This document shows positions 5,711 to 12,928 of a stretch of DNA of 20,456 bases, piece by piece. The DNA comes from JBDRNO01 sp043811005. Its GTDB lineage: Bacteria; Bacteroidota; Bacteroidia; NORP154. The stretch lies in the NCBI GenBank assembly GCA_043811005.1, contig JBDRNO010000135.1:1-20456 (forward strand), written 5' to 3'. Made by a program: the position numbers and the translations under genes. How positions within the stretch are numbered: the first letter of the stretch is position 1; each line of letters opens with the position of its first letter. The notes beneath the pieces are model-generated. The model was not told the origin of the DNA and made no database searches. It worked only from the letters and a program-made list of their open reading frames with translations.

Positions 5711-5891
5711 CGATAACTGGTAGGAAAACCCCAAGAGTGCTTGTTCACAGCCGGAGGTTGATTCGCCTCAAGCGGAAAGTCATGCCTGTTCCACGATTTA
5801 ACGGGCAAACAAAATCATTAGCAGGGACTCTCAGCCCAACAATGATCATGATTAACCGAGAGAACCTCTTTACTTGTGTAATTTTAAAAAG
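5711..5891 (+). other. tRNA-Trp to secE spacer
   Basis: No credible gene. CAGCCGG followed by AGGTTGATTCGCCTCA (about 5740-5769) loosely resembles both the degenerate tRNA-Thr 3' half near 3751 and a tRNA T arm, so it may be another decayed tRNA piece. The open frame across this segment reads through the tRNA and is discounted. Confidence 0.35.
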
Positions 5892-6083
5892 GTGCTGAAA
5901 ATAAAAGGATATCTTGAAGAAACTGTTAATGAACTTTTACACAAAGTTTCATGGCCAACCTGGAATGAGTTGCAAAACAGCGCTATTGTTGTAGCTATTG
6001 CTTCAGTTATTATTGCTATTATTATTTATATAATGGATACTTTTTTTAACTGGTTCATGAAATTCTTTTACAGTATATTTTAA
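5892..6083 (+). CDS. secE: Preprotein translocase subunit SecE
   Basis: A 63-residue membrane subunit of the SecYEG channel for protein export and membrane insertion. The sequence reads YLEETVNELLHKVSWPTWNE (amphipathic helix with the conserved HKVSWPTW motif, about residues 6-26), then one hydrophobic transmembrane helix (about 31-50), typical of single-span Bacteroidota SecE. The start is not ATG: GTG at 5892 gives the family length and a Lys-rich beginning. TTG at 5874 would add six residues (MCNFKK) and cannot be excluded. The gene precedes nusG, the near-universal secE-nusG pair. Reliability is high for identity and moderate for the exact start. Confidence 0.9.
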   Translation: MLKIKGYLEETVNELLHKVSWPTWNELQNSAIVVAIASVIIAIIIYIMDTFFNWFMKFFYSIF

Positions 6084-6136
6084 TTGAAAAATTGGATAAT
6101 TCTTTATTAATCAACCAAATAACTAATCAAGCAGGA

Positions 6137-6685
6137 ATGAGTGAAACACAAAAAAAATGGTATGTAGTAAGAGCAATTAGCGGAAAAGAGAATCAAATAA
6201 AAGAATACATTGAGTCGGAAATCAATCGCCTAAAGCTTAATAAACATATTTCTCAAATATTAATACCAACAGAAAAGATCTATCAAATCAGGAATGGAAA
6301 GAAAATAAGCAAAGAGAGGAATTTCTTCCCTGGATATATACTCATAGAAGCTGACTTAATAGGAGAAATACCTCACGTTATTAAAAGCATTAACGGAGTC
6401 ATTGGTTTTTTAGGCACAAAAAACGGGAATCCTATTCCTTTACGTCCTGCTGAGATCAACAGAATATTAGGTAAGGTTGATGAATTGGAAGAAAGTGGTG
6501 AAGAACTTAATATACCTTTTATTGTTGGCGAAACCATAAAAGTCATTGATGGACCATTTAACAGCTTCACTGGCGTCATCGAAGAAATAAATGAAGATAA
6601 GAAGAAATTGAAAGTAATGGTGAAGATCTTCGGGAGAAAAACTCCTCTAGAATTGAATTACATGCAAGTTGAAAAAGAAAGTTAA
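6137..6685 (+). CDS. nusG: Transcription termination/antitermination factor NusG
   Basis: A 182-residue transcription elongation factor that binds the RNA polymerase clamp through its NGN domain and contacts ribosome or Rho through its KOW domain. The NGN domain spans about 1-115 (KKWYVVRAISGKEN at the start, NFFPGYILIEADL in the middle). The KOW motif is VGETIKVIDGPFNSFTGVIE around 128-147. The ATG at 6137 is preferred over the longer TTG frame at 6092 because family members start a few residues before KWYVVRA. It lies 53 nt after secE and 5 nt before rplK, so it is tightly linked to the ribosomal protein genes. Confidence 0.96.
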   Translation: MSETQKKWYVVRAISGKENQIKEYIESEINRLKLNKHISQILIPTEKIYQIRNGKKISKERNFFPGYILIEADLIGEIPHVIKSINGVIGFLGTKNGNPIPLRPAEINRILGKVDELEESGEELNIPFIVGETIKVIDGPFNSFTGVIEEINEDKKKLKVMVKIFGRKTPLELNYMQVEKES

Positions 6686-6690
6686 TCATT

Positions 6691-7167
6691 ATGGCAGAAA
6701 ACATTTCAGGGATAATTAAATTGCAAATCAGGGGTGGAAATGCAAACCCTGCACCGCCTATTGGCCCTGCCTTGGGTGCCAAGGGGGTTAATATTATGGA
6801 CTTTTGCAAGCAATTTAATGGCAGAACTGAAACAAAAAAAGGCAAATTACTTCCTGTTATTATCACTGTTTATACAGATAAATCCTTTAACTTTATTATT
6901 AAGCAACCTCCTGTAACGGCACAGCTAAAAGAAATTACAAAAGCGAAATCAGGATCACCTGAACCAAACAGACAAAAAGTGGCTTCGATATCATGGGAAC
7001 AAATCAGAACAATAGCAGAAGAAAAAATGCCTGACCTGAATGCTTTCACTATTGAAGCAGCAATGAATATGGTTGCAGGAACTGCCAGAAGTATGGGAAT
7101 AACTATTAAAGAAAAATCCGAGGACACAAGTACTTCCAAGCCTACCCCGATAACGTCTGAAATTTAA
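6691..7167 (+). CDS. rplK: 50S ribosomal protein L11
   Basis: A 158-residue large-subunit protein that binds 23S rRNA at the GTPase-associated centre with L10. The conserved N-terminal segment PAPPIGPALGAKGVNIMDFC lies at residues 20-39, and the RNA-binding C-terminal domain ends with GTARSMGI at 130-137. The protein is longer than the usual 141-147 residues: from about 141 it has a tail rich in Ser, Thr, Pro and Glu (KSEDTSTSKPTPITSEI) of unknown role. It begins 5 nt after nusG and precedes rplA in the standard order. Confidence 0.97.
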   Translation: MAENISGIIKLQIRGGNANPAPPIGPALGAKGVNIMDFCKQFNGRTETKKGKLLPVIITVYTDKSFNFIIKQPPVTAQLKEITKAKSGSPEPNRQKVASISWEQIRTIAEEKMPDLNAFTIEAAMNMVAGTARSMGITIKEKSEDTSTSKPTPITSEI

Positions 7168-7168
7168 T

Positions 7169-7200
7169 ATTAAGAACATAACTTTACAAATCTATTAAAT
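7169..7200. repeat. Intergenic motif copy 2 (rplK-rplA spacer)
   Basis: ATTAAGAACATA at 7169-7180 is identical to 2874-2885. AAGAACATAACTTTACAAAT (7172-7191) also matches 17 of 20 bases of 7911-7930 in the next spacer, so rplA is flanked by direct copies. Confidence 0.5.
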
Positions 7201-7211
7201 TAAATTATTTA

Positions 7212-7904
7212 ATGTCAAAATCAACAAAGAACAGAAAAGAAGTATTATTAAAATTTGATAATATCAAAGAGTATCCTTTAACCGAAGCTGCGCAACTTGT
7301 AAAGGATATAACAACAACCAAGTTTGATTCATCAGTAGATTTGGGTGTATCCCTGGGTATTGACCCCCGTCAATCTAATCAAATGGTAAGAGGCACAGTT
7401 TCTCTGCCTCATGGAACTGGAAAAGAACTTAAAGTATTAGTATTATGTTCGCCTGATAAAGAAGATGAAGCCAAACAAGCCGGAGCCGATTATGTTGGAT
7501 TAGATGAGTACATCGATAAAATAAAACAGGGCTGGACGGATATTGATGTTATTATTACCATGCCAAGTGTTATGCCAAAGGTTGGAGCCCTTGGTAAAAT
7601 TTTAGGCCCCAGGGGATTAATGCCAAACCCCAAAACAGGTACTGTAACAATGGATATAGGTAAAGCTGTTAGCGAAGTCAAAAAAGGTAAAATAAACTTC
7701 AAGGTCGATAAATATGGAAATATCCATTCATTAATAGGAAAAGTTTCTTTTGACAGGGATAAGATCGCTGAAAATGCGAAAGAACTATTGCAAACAATTA
7801 TAAAGTTGAAACCCGCGTCTGCAAAAGGAACCTATATAAAAAAAATAACCCTGTCCAGTACTATGAGTCCTGGCATTAAAATAGACTCCAAATCAATTGA
7901 ATAA
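7212..7904 (+). CDS. rplA: 50S ribosomal protein L1
   Basis: A 230-residue protein of the L1 stalk, which moves deacylated tRNA out of the E site. In many bacteria it also represses its own L11-L1 mRNA. The signature stretch MPKVGALGKILGPRGLMPNP is at residues 121-140. The N- and C-terminal halves of domain I and the intervening domain II fit the family, and length is standard. It is 44 nt after rplK and 58 nt before rplJ. Both spacers carry a similar direct repeat. No L1 binding site was demonstrated here. Confidence 0.97.
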   Translation: MSKSTKNRKEVLLKFDNIKEYPLTEAAQLVKDITTTKFDSSVDLGVSLGIDPRQSNQMVRGTVSLPHGTGKELKVLVLCSPDKEDEAKQAGADYVGLDEYIDKIKQGWTDIDVIITMPSVMPKVGALGKILGPRGLMPNPKTGTVTMDIGKAVSEVKKGKINFKVDKYGNIHSLIGKVSFDRDKIAENAKELLQTIIKLKPASAKGTYIKKITLSSTMSPGIKIDSKSIE

Positions 7905-7910
7905 CAAATC

Positions 7911-7938
7911 AAGAACGTACCCTTACAAATTATTTAAT
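7911..7938. repeat. Intergenic motif copy 3 (rplA-rplJ spacer)
   Basis: AAGAACGTACCCTTACAAAT matches the rplK-rplA spacer at 17 of 20 positions. A second motif follows, ATTGAAATCCCGATA at 7939-7953, whose near-copy ATTGAAATTCCGACA precedes rpoC at 12903-12917. Confidence 0.5.
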
Positions 7939-7962
7939 ATTGAAATCCCGATATAATATATC

Positions 7963-8484
7963 ATGACCAGAAAAGAAAAAGATCAATTCATTGATACCTT
8001 AGCTGAAAAACTGACAAATAACAATAATTTTTATTTGACGGATATATCCGAATTAACTGTTCGCGATTCAAACGAACTGAGAAGATTATTTTTCAATAAT
8101 GGAATTAGTATTGAAGTAGTGAAAAACACATTACTCAAGAAAGCAATGGTAAAGGTAAAGGAAAATTATGAATCTTTTCATGACATACTGAAAGGGAATA
8201 CGGCAATTATCTTTTCAGAGCTTGGTGCTATTCCTGCAAAATTGATTAAACAATATCGAAAAAAGCACAACAAGCCAATTTTAAAAGCTGCTTATGTTGA
8301 AGAGACGCTCTATTTAGGTGATGAGCAATTAACAGTTCTGTCCGTTTTAAAATCTAAAGATGAAATTGTCGGAGATATTATTAATTTGTTGCAATCTCCA
8401 CTAAAAAACATAATATCAGCTTTACAATCCGGACGAAACAAACTCTGTGGAATTTTGGAAACACTTTCTAAAAAAAGCGAATAA
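7963..8484 (+). CDS. rplJ: 50S ribosomal protein L10
   Basis: A 173-residue stalk-base protein that holds the L7/L12 dimers and binds 23S rRNA beside L11. The N-terminal RNA-binding domain has the typical pattern of strands around FYLTDISELTVRDSNELRRL and a NTLLKKAM segment near residues 51-58. The long C-terminal helix (about 140-173) that carries L7/L12 is present. Length agrees with Bacteroidota homologues. rplL follows after 60 nt, so the stoichiometric partners are made from adjacent genes. Confidence 0.95.
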   Translation: MTRKEKDQFIDTLAEKLTNNNNFYLTDISELTVRDSNELRRLFFNNGISIEVVKNTLLKKAMVKVKENYESFHDILKGNTAIIFSELGAIPAKLIKQYRKKHNKPILKAAYVEETLYLGDEQLTVLSVLKSKDEIVGDIINLLQSPLKNIISALQSGRNKLCGILETLSKKSE

Positions 8485-8544
8485 ATTCCGATACAATTAA
8501 AATAAATATCCATAAAATTAAACTAAAATCAAACTAAAATCAAA

Positions 8545-8925
8545 ATGACCGATTTGAAAACATTTGCAAACCAGTTAGTTAATCTAACAGTAAAAGAAGT
8601 AAACGAATTGGCTCAAATCCTAAAGGATGATCACGGCATTGAGCCGGCAGCCGCAGCACCTATTGCCGTTGCTTCTGGTATAAGCGAGGAAGAAGGTGGA
8701 GCTAAAGAGGAAAAATCTACTTTTAATGTAATCCTCAAAGCGCCTGGTGGAGCTAAATTAGCAATAGTTAAATTAGTTAAGGAACTCACCGGATTGGGAC
8801 TCAAAGAATCAAAAGAACTAGTTGATGCAGCTCCCAAAGCCATTAAAGAAGGAGTATCAAAAGAAGAAGCTGAAGCTCTAAAAAAACAGCTGGAAGAAAC
8901 AGGAGCCGAAGTTGAACTCAGTTAA
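8545..8925 (+). CDS. rplL: 50S ribosomal protein L7/L12
   Basis: A 126-residue acidic stalk protein present in several copies per ribosome, which recruits and stimulates the translational GTPases including EF-Tu. The dimerising N-terminal domain (about 1-31), an Ala- and Glu-rich flexible hinge (32-55) and the globular C-terminal domain (about 58-126, FNVILKAPGGAKLAIVKLVK then TGLGLKESKELVDAAP) are clear. Length is standard. It lies between rplJ and a hairpin that precedes rpoB. Confidence 0.97.
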   Translation: MTDLKTFANQLVNLTVKEVNELAQILKDDHGIEPAAAAPIAVASGISEEEGGAKEEKSTFNVILKAPGGAKLAIVKLVKELTGLGLKESKELVDAAPKAIKEGVSKEEAEALKKQLEETGAEVELS

Positions 8926-8955
8926 TGTATCTCTTTTTTTGCAGTCATGTATATA

Positions 8956-8991
8956 TTATCCTGTTTCCCCAAAAGTCGGGAAACAGGGTAA
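8956..8991 (+). promoter_or_regulatory. rplL-rpoB intergenic hairpin (attenuator or processing site)
   Basis: CCTGTTTCCC (8960-8969) pairs perfectly with GGGAAACAGG (8978-8987) around an 8-nt loop. With one T-G pair and three A-T pairs the stem extends to 14 bp over 8956-8991. No T tract follows on the + strand, so it is not a classical terminator. In E. coli the same interval holds an attenuator and an RNase III site, and this structure occupies the equivalent place. Confidence 0.65.
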
Positions 8992-9052
8992 ATTTACAAA
9001 GTTCTATTCTTAACTCAGTCTGCCAATATGCAGGCTCAAAAATCATAATAAA

Positions 9053-12000
9053 TTGGTAACAAGCGAAAAACCAAAGAGGATTAGTTTTTCCTCTTCAAAA
9101 AACCCAATCCCTTATCCCGATTTCTTAGAAATTCAGCTTAAATCATTCCAGGATTTTTTTCAGTTAGAAACTGCACCTGAAAACCGCAGGAATGAAGGAC
9201 TGTATAAAGTTTTTAGTGAGAATTTTCCTATTACTGATACACGTAACAACTTTGTCCTTGAATTTTTGGATTATTTCGTTGATCCTCCCAGGTATGACAT
9301 TGACGAATGTATTGAAAGGGGTTTGTCACACAGTGTACCTCTAAAAGCAAAATTGAAATTATATTGTACTGATCCCGAACACGAAGATTTTGAAACAATT
9401 GTTCAGGATGTTTACTTAGGGACAATTCCTTATATGACCCCTAAAGGAACTTTTGTAATCAATGGTGCTGAGAGGGTTATTGTGTCTCAATTGCATCGTT
9501 CACCAGGTGTATTCTTCGGACAGAGTTTCCATGCCAATGGAACCAAATTGTATTCAGCAAGGGTTATTCCTTTTAGAGGTTCATGGATAGAATTTTCTAC
9601 TGATATTAATAATGTGATGTATGCATATATTGATCGCAAGAAAAAACTACCTGTTACAACTTTGTTAAGAGCAATAGGATATGAGGGCGATAAAGACATC
9701 CTTGAAATATTTAATCTGGCAGACGAGATAAAGGTAAATAAGGTGGGACTTAAAAAAACAATTGGACGAAAATTAGCTGCACGTGTTTTAAAAAGCTGGA
9801 TAGAAGACTTTGTTGATGAAGATACGGGAGAAGTTGTATCAATTGAGCGTAATGAAATTATTATTGACCGCGAAACAAATATCGAAGAAAATCATATTGA
9901 TATCATACTGGATTCCGGTGCAAAAACAATTATTCTTCATAAAGAAAATATTGACTCTTCAGACTATGCTATTATTTACAATACGCTTCAAAAAGACCCA
10001 TGTAATTCTGAGAAAGAAGCAATTGAACATATATATCGCCTGTTGAGAAGTGCAGAACCTCCTGATGAAGAAACTGCCAGGAGTGTTATTGATAAATTAT
10101 TCTTCTCTGAAAAGAGGTATGATCTTGGTGAAGTTGGCAGATACAGGATCAATAAAAAATTGAACCTGAATATTGCCATGGAAACCAGAACACTTACTAA
10201 TGAAGATATCATTTCAATCATCAAATATTTAATTCAACTGATTAATTCCAGAACCGATGTTGATGATATTGATCATTTAAGCAACAGGCGTGTGCGAACC
10301 GTTGGCGAACAATTACATACGCAGTTTGGCATTGGTTTGGCAAGGATGTCAAGAACTATTCGTGAGAGGATGAATGTACGGGATAATGAAGTATTTACCC
10401 CAATAGATTTAATTAATGCGAAAACTTTATCAGCAGTTATTAATTCATTCTTCGGCACAAACCAATTATCCCAGTTTTTAGATCAAACAAATCCGCTTGC
10501 AGAACTAACTCATAAGAGAAGAATGTCTGCACTGGGACCAGGTGGTTTATCACGCGAAAGAGCTGGGTTTGAAGTAAGAGACGTACATTATACACACTAT
10601 GGTCGCCTTTGCACAATTGAAACACCTGAAGGCCCCAATATAGGATTAATTTCATCTCTTTGCGTTTATGCTAAAATCAATAACCTCGGTTTTATTGAAA
10701 CTCCTTACAGAACAGTAACTGATGGAAAAGTAGATATTGACAAACCTGTCGTTTATAAAAGCGCAGAAGAAGAAGATAAACAAGTAATTGCACAGGCAAG
10801 TGCTACTATTGATGATAAAGGTTATTATATAAATGATAAGGTGAAAGCCCGTTTCGAAGGAGACTTTCCAATCGTTGATCCCAAGAAAGTTGACCTAATG
10901 GACGTGGCCCCTAATCAGATTACCTCTATTGCTGCATCATTAATTACATTTTTAGAACATGATGACGCTAACCGCGCTTTAATGGGTTCTAATATGATGC
11001 GCCAAGCTGTTCCTTTAATGCGTTCAGAGCAAACCATTGTTGGAACTGGCATGGAATCCATTGTAGCTAAAGATTCAAGAGTCTTAATTAATGCAGAGGG
11101 AGATGGTGTAGTTGAATATGTGGATGCAAATGAAATTGTTATTAGATATACACGTAGTGATGAAGAAAAATTAATCAGTTTTGAAGATGATATAATAAAC
11201 TATCGGCTCACAAAGTTTAAAAAGACAAATCAAAATACCTGTATTAATTTAAAACCCATTGTAAAAAAAGGAGAAAAAGTAAAACATGGTCAGGTATTAT
11301 GCGAGGGCTTTGGTACAAAAGACGGTGAATTAGCTCTCGGGAAAAACCTTAAAGTTGTTTTTATGCCTTGGAAAGGATACAATTTTGAGGATGCAATTGT
11401 TATATCGGAAAAAGTTGTCAGAGAAGATGTTTTTACATCAGTACATATAGATGAATTTAATCTCCAGGTTAGAGATACTAAAAGAGGCCTTGAAGAATTA
11501 ACAGCTGACATACCCAATGTGAGTGAAGAAGCTACTAAAGAATTAGATGGGAATGGATTGATAAGGATCGGTGCCTATGTGAAACCAGGGGATATCCTGA
11601 TTGGTAAAATAACCCCGAAAGGTCAAACCGACCCTTCACCTGAAGAAAAATTATTAAGAGCAATCTTTGGAGATAAAGCAGGGGATGTCAAGGATGCTTC
11701 ACTCAAAGCCCCCCCATCATTTGAAGGCGTAGTCATTAATAAAAAATTATTTTCAAGGGCTTTCAAAGACAGGAAGGACAGGGTTGATGAAAAGAAAATT
11801 CTTGAAAATATGAATAAAGAATATGAAAAAGTCTCTGATAAGCTAAAATCAAAACTAATCGATAAACTATTTATTCTCGTTAGCGGTAAGACTTCACAGG
11901 GGGTTACAAACAAATTTAAAGAAATAGTTGTTTCCAAAGGGACCAAGTTTACTCAAAAAACATTACAAAAGATAAATTTCACCGATATAAATCCAAATAA

Positions 12001-12862
12001 ATGGACCACTGATAAGAAAAAAAACGTTCTTATAAAGACCTTGCTTCATAATTACGATATCAAATCAATGGATTTATTTGGTATTTATAGGAGGAAAAAA
12101 TTCACTGTTTCAATTGGCGATGAGCTCCCTAAAGGTATAATACAATTGGCGAAAGTTTACGTAGCTCAAAAACGCAAACTGAAAGTTGGTGATAAATTAG
12201 CAGGACGACATGGCAACAAAGGTATTATTGCTAAAATAGTTAGTCAGGAAGATATGCCTTTTCTTGAAGACGGAACTCAAGTAGATATTGTACTAAATCC
12301 CCTTGGAGTTCCTTCACGTATGAACCTGGGACAGATTTATGAATCCGTCTTGGGTTGGGCTGGTGATAAATTAGGCGTGAAATTCTCTACTCCTATTTTT
12401 GATGGAGCTACAATGGAAGATATTAATGAATATACAAAAAAAGCAAACCTTCCTATGTTCGGAGAAACTTATTTGTACGATGGCTGTACTGGTGAACGGT
12501 TCGACCAACCAGCAACTGTTGGTGTTATATATATGATGAAATTAGGGCACATGGTTGACGACAAGATGCATGCTCGTTCTATAGGCCCATATTCATTAAT
12601 AACTCAGCAACCCCTTGGCGGTAAAGCTCAATTCGGTGGTCAAAGGTTTGGTGAAATGGAAGTTTGGGCGCTTGAAGCTTTTGGAGCTTCACACTTATTG
12701 CAGGAAGTTCTTACAGTCAAATCTGATGATGTTGTTGGAAGGGCCAAAGCTTATGAATCTATTGTTAAGGGTGAGCCCATGCCTCCCCCGGGTATACCCG
12801 AATCTTTCAATGTACTACTTCATGAGTTAAGAGGATTGGGATTAAATATTACTCTTGATTAA
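9053..12862 (+). CDS. rpoB: DNA-directed RNA polymerase subunit beta
   Basis: A 1269-residue beta subunit forming one side of the polymerase active-site cleft. It is recognisable throughout: IPYPDFLEIQLKSFQDFF near the N terminus, the rifampicin pocket FFGTNQLSQFLDQTNPL (467-482), HKRRMSALGPGG (487-498), the ETPEGPNIGLI segment, and the C-terminal FGGQRFGEMEVWALEAFGA. At rifampicin-relevant positions Asp477, His487 and Ser492 (E. coli 516, 526, 531) the sequence is of the sensitive type. No in-frame ATG precedes the conserved region. TTG at 9053, giving MVTSEKPKRISFSS, matches the expected N-terminal length and is the best start. The flanking hairpin upstream and rpoC 66 nt downstream fit the rplJL-rpoBC operon. 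Confidence 0.97.
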   Translation: MVTSEKPKRISFSSSKNPIPYPDFLEIQLKSFQDFFQLETAPENRRNEGLYKVFSENFPITDTRNNFVLEFLDYFVDPPRYDIDECIERGLSHSVPLKAKLKLYCTDPEHEDFETIVQDVYLGTIPYMTPKGTFVINGAERVIVSQLHRSPGVFFGQSFHANGTKLYSARVIPFRGSWIEFSTDINNVMYAYIDRKKKLPVTTLLRAIGYEGDKDILEIFNLADEIKVNKVGLKKTIGRKLAARVLKSWIEDFVDEDTGEVVSIERNEIIIDRETNIEENHIDIILDSGAKTIILHKENIDSSDYAIIYNTLQKDPCNSEKEAIEHIYRLLRSAEPPDEETARSVIDKLFFSEKRYDLGEVGRYRINKKLNLNIAMETRTLTNEDIISIIKYLIQLINSRTDVDDIDHLSNRRVRTVGEQLHTQFGIGLARMSRTIRERMNVRDNEVFTPIDLINAKTLSAVINSFFGTNQLSQFLDQTNPLAELTHKRRMSALGPGGLSRERAGFEVRDVHYTHYGRLCTIETPEGPNIGLISSLCVYAKINNLGFIETPYRTVTDGKVDIDKPVVYKSAEEEDKQVIAQASATIDDKGYYINDKVKARFEGDFPIVDPKKVDLMDVAPNQITSIAASLITFLEHDDANRALMGSNMMRQAVPLMRSEQTIVGTGMESIVAKDSRVLINAEGDGVVEYVDANEIVIRYTRSDEEKLISFEDDIINYRLTKFKKTNQNTCINLKPIVKKGEKVKHGQVLCEGFGTKDGELALGKNLKVVFMPWKGYNFEDAIVISEKVVREDVFTSVHIDEFNLQVRDTKRGLEELTADIPNVSEEATKELDGNGLIRIGAYVKPGDILIGKITPKGQTDPSPEEKLLRAIFGDKAGDVKDASLKAPPSFEGVVINKKLFSRAFKDRKDRVDEKKILENMNKEYEKVSDKLKSKLIDKLFILVSGKTSQGVTNKFKEIVVSKGTKFTQKTLQKINFTDINPNKWTTDKKKNVLIKTLLHNYDIKSMDLFGIYRRKKFTVSIGDELPKGIIQLAKVYVAQKRKLKVGDKLAGRHGNKGIIAKIVSQEDMPFLEDGTQVDIVLNPLGVPSRMNLGQIYESVLGWAGDKLGVKFSTPIFDGATMEDINEYTKKANLPMFGETYLYDGCTGERFDQPATVGVIYMMKLGHMVDDKMHARSIGPYSLITQQPLGGKAQFGGQRFGEMEVWALEAFGASHLLQEVLTVKSDDVVGRAKAYESIVKGEPMPPPGIPESFNVLLHELRGLGLNITLD

Positions 12863-12902
12863 TATGAAAAAAAATAAATTCTGAAATAAATTTTACTACA
12901 AA

Positions 12903-12928
12903 ATTGAAATTCCGACACTATAAATAAT
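12903..12928. repeat. Motif before rpoC shared with rplJ leader
   Basis: ATTGAAATTCCGACA (12903-12917) is a 13 of 15 copy of ATTGAAATCCCGATA before rplJ (7939-7953). A shorter form, TAAATTCCGATA, occurs after rplJ at 8482-8493. Before rplJ and rpoC the CCGA core lies about 15 nt ahead of the ATG. Confidence 0.45.

Noticed and set aside
5653..5898. Open frame of 81 codons on the + strand beginning VERWSPKPEVAGSIPAS
   Set aside because: It reads through the tRNA-Trp gene and overlaps the secE start. This peptide pattern is a known artefact of translating tRNA sequence.
8932..8941. T tract after rplL as an intrinsic terminator
   Set aside because: The T run precedes the hairpin rather than follows it, so it has the wrong order for rho-independent termination on the + strand.
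10447..10530. Rifampicin resistance substitution in rpoB
   Set aside because: The residues equivalent to E. coli Asp516, His526 and Ser531 are the usual ones.
11623..11946. Open frame of 107 codons on the - strand
   Set aside because: It is antisense to well-conserved rpoB and its Ser/Leu-rich composition is what the reverse strand of this gene would give.
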